Positions 1-8,158 of a stretch of 38,531 nucleotides of DNA are shown here, in pieces. Within the stretch, counting starts at the first letter, position 1. Every line of letters begins with the position of its first letter. The notes beneath the pieces were generated by a model that was not told the origin of the DNA, did not search any database, and was given only the letters and a program-made list of their open reading frames with translations. This DNA is from CAIPVR01 sp049316905 (GTDB lineage Bacteria > Actinomycetota > Acidimicrobiia > Acidimicrobiales > Microtrichaceae). A program made the translations under genes and the position numbers. The stretch lies in NCBI GenBank assembly GCA_049316905.1, contig JBMOJH010000021.1, forward strand, positions 1-38,531, in the 5' to 3' direction.

Positions 1-25
1 GGGAGTTCGAATCTCCCCAGCCCGA
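1..25 (+). tRNA. 3' end of a tRNA, possibly tRNA-Pro (partial)
   Basis: Positions 1-17 form a perfect T-arm: stem GGGAG, loop TTCGAAT, stem CTCCC. They are followed by a seven-base acceptor strand CAGCCCG and discriminator A25. The 3' CCA is not encoded. The 5' part, including the anticodon, lies outside the window. The acceptor strand implies a 5' end of CGGGCTG, so position 1 is C paired with G72, with A73. Bacterial tRNA-Pro typically has this combination, so Pro is an inference only. Confidence 0.75.
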
Positions 26-30
26 CGGTC

Positions 31-58
31 CGGAACCCCTGCCATGGCAGGGGTTCCG
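31..58 (+). terminator. Perfect 28-base palindrome after the tRNA, probable terminator hairpin
   Basis: Arms CGGAACCCCTGCCA and TGGCAGGGGTTCCG are exactly complementary, starting five bases after the tRNA end. As RNA it would fold to a 12-bp stem with a CATG loop. There is no T-tract, which is common for actinobacterial hairpin terminators. Confidence 0.7.
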
Positions 59-241
59 CCGCGTTCGGGTCCGGCGTGGACCCTCCGGGGCCCGGGAACG
101 GTCGTGGCCACGGCCGACCTGCACCGGCTGCTCCGGGGCTGGATCTCCGTGTTGATCAGCTCGAGCGGTTGATCCGCTCGACCGCGTCCAGGTGCGGGCC
201 GGGAGAGCGGCCGGAGCGTGGATCCCGCCGGTCACCTTGGC

Positions 242-247
242 TAGGTT
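242..247 (+). promoter_or_regulatory. Putative -10 box for the radical SAM gene
   Basis: TAGGTT fits the TAnnnT pattern seen before many genes here. A start of transcription about seven bases later gives a leader of about 30 bases, which contains a G-rich ribosome binding site at 270-277. No convincing -35 is visible. The stretch 59-285 otherwise shows no gene. Confidence 0.4.
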
Positions 248-285
248 CTGCCGTCACGACGCAGTCGCAGGGGGGGGCGCGGCCC

Positions 286-1815
286 GTGCACGTCACTCTC
301 ATCCGTCCGCCGATCCTCGTCCCGCGACTGGCCCTCACCGCTCCGACGTGTCCACCGGTGGGTCTGGCGTACGTGGCAGGAGCCCTCCGGGCGGCCGGAC
401 ACGACGTCACCGTGATCGATGCGGTCGGCGCCGCGCCGGATCAGTTCGTGGACTATCGGGGCGACCGGTTGCTGACCCACGGGCTGACGGTGGACCAGAC
501 GGCACAACGGGTGCCGGCCGACACCGACGTCATCGGCGTGTCCTGCATGTTCTCCCACGAGTGGCCCGTCGACCGCGAGCTCCTGGAGGCGGTCCGACGC
601 CGCTGCCCGGAGGCACTGTTGGTCGTGGGCGGGGAGCATGTGACGGCCATGGCCGACGTGGTGCTGGACCAGTGCCCGGCGATCGACGTGGTGGTCCTCG
701 GCGAGGGTGAGACCACGCTGGCTGAGGTGATCGCCCGGCATGCCGAAGGGGCCGCACCGGAACCGCTCGCCGGCACGGCCACCCGCGAGGTGGGGGACGA
801 CTCACGCACGGGAACGCCGGTGCTGCTGGCGGCGCGGCGGGACCGGGTCCTCGCCGTCGACGACCTTGCCGCCCCCGCCTGGGACCTGTTCCCCGTGGAG
901 GCCTACCTGTCGCGGGGTCTGGGTTTCGGCGTGCACCGCGGGCGTTCCATGCCGGTGGTGGCGACCCGTGGTTGCCCGTACCAGTGCACGTTCTGCTCCA
1001 GCCCCGCCATGTGGACCACCCGGTACGTCGCCCGATCGCCGCAGGAGGTGGTCGACGAGATCCAGTCGTACGTGCGCGACTACGCCGCGGAGAACATCGA
1101 CTTCTACGACCTCACCGCGATCGTCCGGAAGTCGTGGGTGCTCGAGTTCTGCCGGTTGGTGCAGGCACGCGGGCTGAGCATCACCTGGCAGCTGCCGAGC
1201 GGTACCCGCTCGGAGGCGCTCGACGACGAGGTCCTCGGCGAGCTGTACCGGGCGGGGTGCCGGAACCTGAGCTACGCACCCGAGAGCGGATCGCCGGCGG
1301 TGCTGGAACGGATCAAGAAGCGGGTCGACCTCGGCCGGATGCGTCGATCCATGCGCGCGGCAGTGCGTGCCGGGATCAACACGAAGGCCAACATCATCCT
1401 CGGGTTCCCGGGTGAGACCCATCGGGAGGTGTTCCAGACGTTGGGGTTCTGCGTGCACGTCGCGGTGCTGGGCCTGCACGATCTCAGCATCACGCCGTTC
1501 TCGCCCTACCCCGGAACCGAGCTGTTCGACGAACTGTCCGCGGCCGGTCGGGTGGGCCCGTTCGACGACGAGTACTTCCTGTCGCTGCTGTCGTACTCCG
1601 ACCTCTCGGCCGCCGTGTCGTGGTCCGAACACATCAGCGACGCAGCGCTCGGCCGGTATCGGGCGCTCGGCATGGCCCTCTTCTACGGCACCTCGTTCCT
1701 GTGCCGTCCGTGGCGTGTGCTGCAGCTGGTGCGGAACGTCGCGTTCCGGGAGCAGCAGGAGTCGCGGCTCGAGATGACCCTCAAGGACCACCTCCACCGC
1801 CGCAAGGGCCGCTGA
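286..1815 (+). CDS. B12-binding-domain radical SAM protein
   Basis: The protein is about 509 residues. The N-terminal half (about 1-155) is a Rossmann-like cobalamin-binding domain: an opening beta strand VHVTLIRPP, then VVGGEH and VVVLGEGE. The radical SAM core follows with CPYQCTFC (Cys 230, 234 and 237), the CxxxCxxC signature that holds the 4Fe-4S cluster and S-adenosylmethionine. Further down, NIILGFPGET is typical of the class. Such enzymes often methylate or rearrange unreactive carbons using cobalamin; the substrate cannot be read here. The frame is open further upstream from 76, but that extension is low-complexity. GTG at 286 starts right at the first strand, has a G-rich binding site at 270-277 and follows a possible -10 at 242. 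No biosynthetic partners adjoin it. Confidence 0.85.
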   Translation: MHVTLIRPPILVPRLALTAPTCPPVGLAYVAGALRAAGHDVTVIDAVGAAPDQFVDYRGDRLLTHGLTVDQTAQRVPADTDVIGVSCMFSHEWPVDRELLEAVRRRCPEALLVVGGEHVTAMADVVLDQCPAIDVVVLGEGETTLAEVIARHAEGAAPEPLAGTATREVGDDSRTGTPVLLAARRDRVLAVDDLAAPAWDLFPVEAYLSRGLGFGVHRGRSMPVVATRGCPYQCTFCSSPAMWTTRYVARSPQEVVDEIQSYVRDYAAENIDFYDLTAIVRKSWVLEFCRLVQARGLSITWQLPSGTRSEALDDEVLGELYRAGCRNLSYAPESGSPAVLERIKKRVDLGRMRRSMRAAVRAGINTKANIILGFPGETHREVFQTLGFCVHVAVLGLHDLSITPFSPYPGTELFDELSAAGRVGPFDDEYFLSLLSYSDLSAAVSWSEHISDAALGRYRALGMALFYGTSFLCRPWRVLQLVRNVAFREQQESRLEMTLKDHLHRRKGR

Positions 1816-1962
1816 TCCGACACATCGTCGCACAGCCGGCCGGGGCGACCGACCAGGTCGGCCCCACCACGGCTGCACTCGGGCGTCGGGGCGGCGAATG
1901 GTACGTACCCATCGCGGCCCGGCCCGGGCCGGTTCGGCGCACGCCACCTCCAGACTGGTGAG

Positions 1963-4278
1963 GTGGTACGAACCGCTCCGCTGCTCGACCGGACGCGCGT
2001 CCGGTGGCTCCTCAACGCCGTCGGCGTCGCGGTGGTGGGCATCAACCTGGTGGAGGTGACAGGGCGCTCGCCGCTCGGCTCCGACGTCGTCGCCGGTGTC
2101 GACCCCCATTCCAACCTCCTCGCCCTGGCCACCGTCGCGGTCGGGGTGGCGGTGGCACGGCGCTCGTCGGGGGCCTCCCGACGGGCCTGGACGCTCCTCG
2201 CCGCCGCCACGGGATTGTTCGTCGCCGGCGACCTCGTCTGGACCTACCTGAAGCTCACCGGCTCCGAGGTCCCGTGGGTCTCGCCGGCCGACGTCCTCTA
2301 CCTGGCCGGCTACCCCTTGGTGTTCCTCGCCCTCTGGGAGATCGCGAAGGGCCGGGCCGGGCGCGAAGGGCGCGCCGCGCTCCTCGACGGCCTCACGGTC
2401 GCGCTGGGGTTCGGGCTCCTCGCCTGGCAGGCCGTGGTGGTGGCGCCCGGCGGCCTCGCCAACGCGGAGAACCTGCTCGCCGAGGTCCTCCTGGTCGCCT
2501 ACCCGTTCCTCGACGTCGTGCTGCTCGGTGCCCTCGTGGGTCTGCTCCTCCTCCCGGCCGAGGGTCGGCGGGCGCTGGGCTGGCTCGCCGGCTTCGTGGG
2601 GGCCTTCGCGGTGGCGGACCTCGTCTACGCCGGCTGGTCGTACAACGCCGGCGCCGTGGCCTGGACCGACGTGGGCTACTCGGTGGCGTACCTCCTCCTG
2701 GTCAACGCGATGCTGTCGCCCGCCGCGACCCGCATCGCCGAGCGTCGAACGCTGCGGGAGGCCGGCACCGCCCGTTACGTGCTCCTCGGGATCTCCGCCC
2801 TCGCCCCGAGCATCACCGCGGCGGTGTGCCTCGCCTGGTTCGGCGAGGTGAACGACGTCGTCTTCCTGATCACCACCGCCGGCCTCGGAGCGGTCCTCAC
2901 GGTCCGGGTCGCCCGCACGGTGGCGTCCGAGCGCTCGGCCCGCCGCGCCAGCGACGATGCCCGCACCGAGCTCGACCGCATGGCGCACCAGGACACGCTC
3001 ACCGGGCTGCCGAACCGGCCGGCCCTGCTCGAACGTCTCCGCTCCGGCGAACCGGTCGGGGCGGTCCTGTTCGTCGACCTCGACCGCTTCAAGCTCGTCA
3101 ACGACACCGCCGGGCACGCCTTCGGCGACGAGGTCCTGCGGGAGACCGCCCGGCGGATCGCCGCGGCCGTCCGCGAGGACGAGGTGGTGCATCGGCTCGG
3201 GGGCGACGAGTTCGTGGTGCTGTCGCCCGAGCACGACCCGGACCGGTTGCACCGCACGGCGGAGCGCATCGTGGCGGCGGTGTCGGAACCCGTGCTGTCC
3301 GCCGGCTTCGAGTGGTACCTCGGAGCATCGGTGGGTATCGCGCCGTCCGGTCCCGCTGACGGGCAGGGCCACGAGAACCTCCTCCGGGACGCGGACCTCG
3401 CGATGTACGCGGCCAAGCGGCGGCGCCGCGGCTCCATCGTGACCTTCGACGAGCCGATGCGGGTGGAGCTCGAGGAGCGTCACCGCACGGAGATCGAGCT
3501 CCGACGGGCGGTCGCGGCAGAGGAGATCGTCCCGTGGTTCCAGCCGATCGTGCGGCTCGAGGACGGCTCCATCGCCGGCTTCGAGGCGCTGGCCCGCTGG
3601 GAGCGCTCGGACGGGTCGGTGACCGCCGCCGGGGACTTCGTCGAGGTGGCGGAGCAGTGCGGGCTGATGGCCGCGATCGACGGCGGCGTCCTGGATCGGT
3701 CGGTGGACTTCATCGCCCGCTGGAACGCGGCATCGGACGGGCCGGACGGCTTCGTGTCGGTGAACCTCAGCCCGAACGAGGTGGCGGCCGGTGACGTGGC
3801 CGGCCGCGTGCAGCGGGCGCTCGACCGGGCGGGGATCGAGCCGTCGTGGGTGGTCGTCGAGCTCACGGAGGGGGCGCTCGCGCTGGCGCCGGAGGTGGCC
3901 TCGCGGCGCATTGCGGAGCTGGCCGACCTCGGCGTTCGCATCGCGCTGGACGACTTCGGCACGGGCCACTCGTCGCTCGCTCACCTGCTGCGGTTCCCGG
4001 TGGAGCTGCTGAAGGTGGACCGGCTCTTCGTGGAGGAGCTCGGCACCGCCACCGCGGAGCGCAGCGTTGCCGCAGCCGCGCACCGAATGGCGGCGACGCT
4101 CGGGATCACCCCGGTGGCGGAGGGCGTGGAGACCTCGGGCCAGGCCGCGGAGCTGTACGCGCTCGGCTACCGCTTCGCGCAGGGGTACCACTTCGGGCGG
4201 GCGATGGCGCCGTCCCAGGCGTTGCGCCTGGCGACCGCTCCGCCGTCGGTCCGCACGATGGGGCCGGCCCGCGACTGA
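1963..4278 (+). CDS. Membrane-bound bifunctional GGDEF-EAL cyclic-di-GMP enzyme
   Basis: A 771-residue membrane protein that should both make and break cyclic di-GMP. About ten hydrophobic segments fill residues 10-325 and form a putative sensor of a type I do not recognise. The cyclase domain carries an intact GGDEF (413-417). The phosphodiesterase domain carries EAL (541-543), VNLS, ELTEG, DDFGTG (from 663), KVDR, EGVE and QGYHFGR, so the metal-binding and catalytic residues all appear present. Upstream of GGDEF the product-inhibition I-site reads REDE instead of RxxD, so feedback inhibition may be weakened. The GTG start sits just before the first membrane segment. It is the only gene in its unit and is followed by a lipoprotein gene on the same strand. 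Confidence 0.9.
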   Translation: MVRTAPLLDRTRVRWLLNAVGVAVVGINLVEVTGRSPLGSDVVAGVDPHSNLLALATVAVGVAVARRSSGASRRAWTLLAAATGLFVAGDLVWTYLKLTGSEVPWVSPADVLYLAGYPLVFLALWEIAKGRAGREGRAALLDGLTVALGFGLLAWQAVVVAPGGLANAENLLAEVLLVAYPFLDVVLLGALVGLLLLPAEGRRALGWLAGFVGAFAVADLVYAGWSYNAGAVAWTDVGYSVAYLLLVNAMLSPAATRIAERRTLREAGTARYVLLGISALAPSITAAVCLAWFGEVNDVVFLITTAGLGAVLTVRVARTVASERSARRASDDARTELDRMAHQDTLTGLPNRPALLERLRSGEPVGAVLFVDLDRFKLVNDTAGHAFGDEVLRETARRIAAAVREDEVVHRLGGDEFVVLSPEHDPDRLHRTAERIVAAVSEPVLSAGFEWYLGASVGIAPSGPADGQGHENLLRDADLAMYAAKRRRRGSIVTFDEPMRVELEERHRTEIELRRAVAAEEIVPWFQPIVRLEDGSIAGFEALARWERSDGSVTAAGDFVEVAEQCGLMAAIDGGVLDRSVDFIARWNAASDGPDGFVSVNLSPNEVAAGDVAGRVQRALDRAGIEPSWVVVELTEGALALAPEVASRRIAELADLGVRIALDDFGTGHSSLAHLLRFPVELLKVDRLFVEELGTATAERSVAAAAHRMAATLGITPVAEGVETSGQAAELYALGYRFAQGYHFGRAMAPSQALRLATAPPSVRTMGPARD

Positions 4279-4402
4279 GCCTCCCGGGTCCGCCCGCCGC
4301 CCATCGCGCCGTTCGGGGCCCGGACACGGCAGCATGGAGGAACGCCCGAGACACGGGCCGGGCCGCCGGACGGTGGTCGGGGAACAACAGAGGGAACCAC
4401 CG

Positions 4403-4840
4403 ATGAAGCGTGCACTGGGACTGCTACTGGCCGTCACGCTCGTGGGCGGCGTCGCCGCGGCCTGCAGCAACAGCGACGAGTCCAGCGAGAAGGCCACCAC
4501 CACGACCGCTGCCTCCGGCAGCAGCTCGGAGGGCAGCGGCTCCTCGGGCTCGTCGAACACCGGCAACGCGAAGGTCGACGCCTACTGCAACAAGGTGCAG
4601 GACCTGGCCGACTCCGTCACGAAGGCCGCGGAGTCCAAGGACGCGTCCTCGGGCCAGCAGCTCGCGGACCAGGCGAAGGCGCTCGCGAGCGATGCGGGTG
4701 GTCTGGCCGGCGAGGTCGTCAAGGACCCGTCGCTCGCCAGCAAGATCGCCGACTGCTCGAAGAAGGCCTCCGACGCGCTCAGCGAGCTGCAGAAGAGCCT
4801 CACGTCGAACCTCGGTTCGGTCAGCATCCCGAACGGCTGA
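4403..4840 (+). CDS. Small secreted lipoprotein, function unknown
   Basis: The protein has 145 residues. It starts with MKR and a hydrophobic signal segment (about 4-20), and a weak lipobox VAAAC places the acylated cysteine at about 21. A Ser/Thr/Gly-rich linker follows (about 22-55), then a helical, Lys/Ala/Ser-rich domain with two further cysteines (AYC, ADC) that could pair. A purine-rich ribosome binding site (agaggga) lies about 8 bases before ATG 4403. I recognise no catalytic motif. The design is that of small actinobacterial cell-envelope lipoproteins. A strong hairpin follows its stop codon. Confidence 0.8.
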   Translation: MKRALGLLLAVTLVGGVAAACSNSDESSEKATTTTAASGSSSEGSGSSGSSNTGNAKVDAYCNKVQDLADSVTKAAESKDASSGQQLADQAKALASDAGGLAGEVVKDPSLASKIADCSKKASDALSELQKSLTSNLGSVSIPNG

Positions 4841-4866
4841 TCACCGGGACGACATCCGGCCCTCGC

Positions 4867-4900
4867 TCCAGCTCCCCTCCGCCTCAGGAGGGGAGCTGGA
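4867..4900. terminator. Bidirectional hairpin terminator between convergent genes
   Basis: A perfect 14-bp inverted repeat (4867-4880 with 4887-4900) has a six-base loop. It lies between the lipoprotein gene and the convergent esterase gene, and its right arm encodes the last residues of the esterase (FQLPS). Confidence 0.85.
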
Positions 4901-5969
4901 AGCGCCGGAAGAAGTCCCAGCTCACGCGGCTGGCGTCGAGGTCCATGTTCGTGGGCCCCACGATGGCCTCGATGCTCCGGGAGAACTCGCTGCCCGGCCA
5001 GCTGTGGCCCCCGCCCTTCACGACGAAGAACTCGACCGAGATCCCGTCGGGGCACTCGTAGGTGCGCCGGAGCACCTCGGGAGTGATGTCGGTGTCGGCC
5101 GGCGTGGCCCCGCAGCGGTCCGCCCCCACCCAACCCCGGACCGCCTCCGGGTAGCCGGGCCCGTCGATGTCCGCGTCGGCGGCCGGCGGGAGCGTCGGTG
5201 TGGTGCCGGCCAGCGCAGAGCTCAGGTCACCGACCCCGCCGTTGAAGAGCAGGATCGGGTCGGCCGTGCCGTGGACGGCGAGCACGGGCACCGGGCGGGA
5301 CGGAGCGCAGCCCTCGGGGAACCGCACCCCCGCGATCGGGGCGATCGCGGCGAAGCGGTCGGCGCGCACGCAGCCGAGCGTGGAGGCCATGAACGCCCCG
5401 TTCGACAGGCCCGTGGCGTAGACGCGTGACGTGTCCAGGCACAGCTGCTGACCGAGCTGGTCGAGGAGGGCGTCGACGAAGGCGAGGTCCGGGTTCGACG
5501 GATCGAGCCCGACCTTCCACGCCGGTACGGCGCCCTCGCCCTGCGGCACCGCCACCGCGAAACCCTCCTGTTGGCCGAGCCGGCCGTAGGAGGCCATCCC
5601 CGTGTGGACCTCCGCGCCCTCCGCCAGGCCGTGGAAGTCGAGCACCAACGGCACCGGGTTCCGGCCGTCGTGACCGGCCGGGGTGGTCAGGAGGTACCAG
5701 CGCTCGGTTCCCCCGACCGACACGGTCCGCCGTTCGTCGGTGACCGCACCGGTCGTGCTCGACCCGCACCCCGGCGACGGGCGGGCCGGACCGTCGGCCG
5801 CCACGCCCGGCTCGGCGGCGGTGGTCGGGGGGCGCTCCGTGGTGGTGGGCCCGGCCGACGAGGTCGTGGCGGCGTCGGACCGGTCGTCGCCGCCGCTGCA
5901 ACCCGCGAGCACGGCAGCGGCGAGGACCAGGGCGAGTGCGGCGGCGAGGCGGGGCCGGGGTGCGGTCAC
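4884..5969 (-). CDS. Lipoprotein esterase of the PHB-depolymerase / LpqC family
   Basis: The protein has 361 residues. A signal peptide ends in the good lipobox VLAGC (Cys24), so the enzyme is probably anchored outside the membrane. A Thr/Pro-rich linker (about 30-65) precedes an alpha/beta hydrolase domain. DFHG at 111 gives the oxyanion region, GLSNG holds the nucleophile Ser189, HGTADPI gives Asp237 and GGGHSWPG gives His322. This layout matches the extracellular poly(3-hydroxybutyrate) depolymerase / feruloyl esterase group (COG3509). The real substrate is unknown. GTG 5969 is chosen because it directly precedes the signal peptide and lies six bases after a TATGTT -10. The frame stays open upstream but that sequence is not signal-like. 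The gene is divergent from icmA. Confidence 0.85.
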   Translation of the reverse strand: MTAPRPRLAAALALVLAAAVLAGCSGGDDRSDAATTSSAGPTTTERPPTTAAEPGVAADGPARPSPGCGSSTTGAVTDERRTVSVGGTERWYLLTTPAGHDGRNPVPLVLDFHGLAEGAEVHTGMASYGRLGQQEGFAVAVPQGEGAVPAWKVGLDPSNPDLAFVDALLDQLGQQLCLDTSRVYATGLSNGAFMASTLGCVRADRFAAIAPIAGVRFPEGCAPSRPVPVLAVHGTADPILLFNGGVGDLSSALAGTTPTLPPAADADIDGPGYPEAVRGWVGADRCGATPADTDITPEVLRRTYECPDGISVEFFVVKGGGHSWPGSEFSRSIEAIVGPTNMDLDASRVSWDFFRRFQLPS

Positions 5970-5975
5970 GGGCGC

Positions 5976-5981
5976 AACATA
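5976..5981 (-). promoter_or_regulatory. Leaderless -10 box for the esterase
   Basis: On the minus strand TATGTT is followed by six bases and then the GTG start at 5969, so transcription would begin at or next to the start codon. Confidence 0.55.
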
Positions 5982-6036
5982 GTTCCCGGCCGACGGGCTT
6001 CTGCCCGCGGAACACCGCCGGCAGGGTTGCGGGGCG

Positions 6037-6042
6037 TACGAT
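6037..6042 (+). promoter_or_regulatory. Leaderless -10 box for icmA
   Basis: TACGAT is followed by six bases and ATG 6049. There is no ribosome binding site, consistent with a leaderless transcript. Confidence 0.6.
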
Positions 6043-6048
6043 CGCCGG

Positions 6049-7719
6049 ATGGTGGACCCGAGCCATGCCGACGCCGACGATCCGGGCTGGGCGGCGTGGC
6101 GTGCCGCCATGGGTACGGCCACCGACCGCGGCGCCGAGTGGACCACGATGTCGGGCGTGCCGGTGGCCCCGGTCTACGGCCCCGCGCACCCGGGGCCCGG
6201 CGAGCTGCCCGGTCAGTACCCGTACACACGCGGCCCGCACGCGTCGATGTACCGCTCGAAGCTGTGGACGATGCGGATGTTCGCCGGCTTCGGCACCCCG
6301 GTGGACACGAACGAGCGGTTCCGCGACCTGCTCGCCCAGGGCGGCAGCGGCCTGTCGGTGGCGTTCGACCTGCCCACGCTGATGGGACGGGACTCCGACG
6401 ACCCGATGTGCCGGGGCGAGGTGGGCCGCTGCGGGGTGGCGGTGGACACGGTCGCCGACATGGAGGATCTCTTCCGGGGGATCGATCTCGGCGGGGTCAC
6501 CACGTCGATGACGATCAACTCGCCCGCCGCCGTGATCCTCGCGATGTTCGTCACCGCCGCCGAGGGCGCGGGCACGCGCCGGGACCGTCTCGGCGGCACC
6601 CTCCAGAACGACATCCTGAAGGAGTACCAGGCGCAGAAGGAGTTCCTCTTCCCGCCGCGCCCGTCGATGCGACTCGTGGCCGACACGGTCCGGTTCGCCG
6701 CCGCGGAGATGCCCCGGTGGCACCCGGTGTCGGTGTCCGGCTACCACATCCGCGAAGCCGGCTCGACCGCCGCTCAGGAGCTCGCGTTCACGCTCGGCAA
6801 CGGCTTCGCCTACGTGGAGCAGGGGATCTCCGCCGGCCTCCCCGTGGACGAGGTGGCGCCGCGGCTCAGCTTCTTCTTCAACGCCCACATCGACTTCTTC
6901 GAGGAGATCGCCAAGTACCGCGCCGCGCGCCGGATCTGGGCCCGGTGGCTGCACGACCGCTACGGCGCCCGGGCCACGCGCTCGCTGCAGCTGCGGTTCC
7001 ACACGCAGACCGCCGGGGTGTCGCTGACCGCGCAGCAACCGGAGCTGAACATCGTGCGCACCGCGGTGGAGGCGCTCGCCGGCGTGCTCGGCGGCACCCA
7101 GAGCCTGCACACGAACTCGATGGACGAGACCCTGGCGCTGCCCACGGAGAAGGCCGCCCGCATCGCGCTCCGCACCCAGCAGGTGCTCGCGCTCGAGACC
7201 CGCGTCGCCAACGTGGCCGACCCGCTCGGTGGGAGCTGGTACGTGGAGGCGCTGACCGACGAGCTCGAGGGCCTCGCCGAGGAGCTCCTCGGCGAGGTGG
7301 ACGCCATGGGCGACGGCTCGATGCTCGAGGGGGCGCTGCGGGGGGTCGAGGAGGGCTGGTTCCAGTCCGCGATCGCGGAGTCGGCCTACGACCTCGAGCT
7401 CCGGTTGAACGACGGCCGATTCCCGGTGGTGGGCGTGACCTGCCACACGGAGGGCAACGACGACGAGCCGCCGGAGATCCTCTACATCGACCCGTCCGCC
7501 GAGGAGCTCCAGCGCAAGCGGCTGACGACCGTGCGGGAGGAGCGTGACGACGCCGCGGTCCGCGCCGCGCTCGACCGGCTGGCGGCGGACGCCGCGGACC
7601 CCGAGGTGAACCTGATGCCGGCCCTGCTCGACGCGGCCGGCGCCCGGGCCAGCGTGGGGGAGTGCTGCGGCGCCCTCGGCTCGGTGTTCGGCTGGTGGGA
7701 CGAGGCACCAGCACTGTGA
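6049..7719 (+). CDS. icmA: Isobutyryl-CoA-mutase-type acyl-CoA mutase, large subunit
   Basis: The 556-residue protein is the substrate-binding barrel subunit of a coenzyme-B12 acyl-CoA mutase. TLQNDILKEY and SGYHIREAGS are hallmark segments, with the conserved active-site Gln186 and His233. Two positions separate the mutases. Methylmalonyl-CoA mutase has Tyr89 and Arg207, while isobutyryl-CoA mutase has Phe80 and Gln198. Here they are Phe78 (MRMFAGFGT) and Gln196 (EYQAQKEF), with the same 118-residue spacing as in Streptomyces IcmA. The enzyme should therefore interconvert isobutyryl-CoA and n-butyryl-CoA or a close relative, in valine or branched-acid metabolism (inference). The B12-binding domain is the separate next gene, whose start overlaps this stop by four bases. 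No MeaB-type chaperone gene adjoins. Confidence 0.88.
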   Translation: MVDPSHADADDPGWAAWRAAMGTATDRGAEWTTMSGVPVAPVYGPAHPGPGELPGQYPYTRGPHASMYRSKLWTMRMFAGFGTPVDTNERFRDLLAQGGSGLSVAFDLPTLMGRDSDDPMCRGEVGRCGVAVDTVADMEDLFRGIDLGGVTTSMTINSPAAVILAMFVTAAEGAGTRRDRLGGTLQNDILKEYQAQKEFLFPPRPSMRLVADTVRFAAAEMPRWHPVSVSGYHIREAGSTAAQELAFTLGNGFAYVEQGISAGLPVDEVAPRLSFFFNAHIDFFEEIAKYRAARRIWARWLHDRYGARATRSLQLRFHTQTAGVSLTAQQPELNIVRTAVEALAGVLGGTQSLHTNSMDETLALPTEKAARIALRTQQVLALETRVANVADPLGGSWYVEALTDELEGLAEELLGEVDAMGDGSMLEGALRGVEEGWFQSAIAESAYDLELRLNDGRFPVVGVTCHTEGNDDEPPEILYIDPSAEELQRKRLTTVREERDDAAVRAALDRLAADAADPEVNLMPALLDAAGARASVGECCGALGSVFGWWDEAPAL

Positions 7720-8126
7720 TCCCCGCCCCGGCGTTCCGCGCCCGTGTCCTCGTGGCGAAGCTCGGCCTCGACGGCCACGACCGCGGGGTCAAGGTGGTCG
7801 CGCGGCTGCTGCGGGATGCGGGCTTCGAGGTGATCTACACCGGTCTGCGCCAGACCCCCGAGATGGTGGTCGCGGCCGCCCGCGACGAGGACGTCGACGT
7901 GGTGGGTCTCTCGATGTTGTCCGGCGCACACCTCGCGCTCGCGCCGCCGGTGGTGGCCGGTCTCCGGGCCGAGGGGCTCGACACCCCGGTGGTGGTGGGG
8001 GGGATCGTCCCCGACCGAGACCTGCCGGCCCTCGCCGAGGCGGGTGTGGCCGAGGTGATCGGCCCCGGCGCCACGGCCGACGACGTCGTGGCGGCGGTGG
8101 AGCGGGCGCTCGCGACGCTCCGCTGA
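7716..8126 (+). CDS. icmB: Acyl-CoA mutase small, B12-binding subunit
   Basis: The protein has 136 residues, the size of Streptomyces IcmB. It is a complete cobalamin-binding domain: DGHDRG (19-24) is the DxHxxG motif with His21 as lower axial ligand to cobalt, GLSMLSG follows, and VVVGGIVP closes the nucleotide-tail pocket. GTG 7716 overlaps the icmA stop in a GTGA arrangement, so translation is coupled and the two subunits should be made in equal amounts. The frame is open further upstream, but that part runs through icmA codons and precedes no domain sequence. Confidence 0.9.
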   Translation: MIPAPAFRARVLVAKLGLDGHDRGVKVVARLLRDAGFEVIYTGLRQTPEMVVAAARDEDVDVVGLSMLSGAHLALAPPVVAGLRAEGLDTPVVVGGIVPDRDLPALAEAGVAEVIGPGATADDVVAAVERALATLR

Positions 8127-8158
8127 GGGCGCCGACCGGCGCTCCGGCGCAGGGCGGG

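Noticed and set aside
76..285. N-terminal extension of the radical SAM protein
   Set aside because: The extra 70 residues are low-complexity. The domain's first beta strand begins exactly at GTG 286, which has a binding site.
1838..1866. A terminator hairpin after the radical SAM gene
   Set aside because: Pairing between the ggggcgacc and ggtcggcccc segments needs a bulge and leaves almost no loop, so it is too weak to call.
1900..1974. GGTACGTACC (1900-1909) and GGTACGAACC (1965-1974) as paired regulatory sites
   Set aside because: Short, the second is imperfect and lies in the start region of the GGDEF-EAL gene; nothing further supports a function.
802..4566. A 1254-codon open frame on the minus strand
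   Set aside because: It is antisense to the radical SAM, GGDEF-EAL and lipoprotein genes, is Arg/His/Pro-rich without any domain, and is the usual mirror frame of high-GC coding DNA.
8129..8142. A hairpin between icmB and the GT2-GtrA gene
   Set aside because: Only a five-base stem GCGCC/GGCGC with a four-base loop, expected often in DNA this GC-rich.
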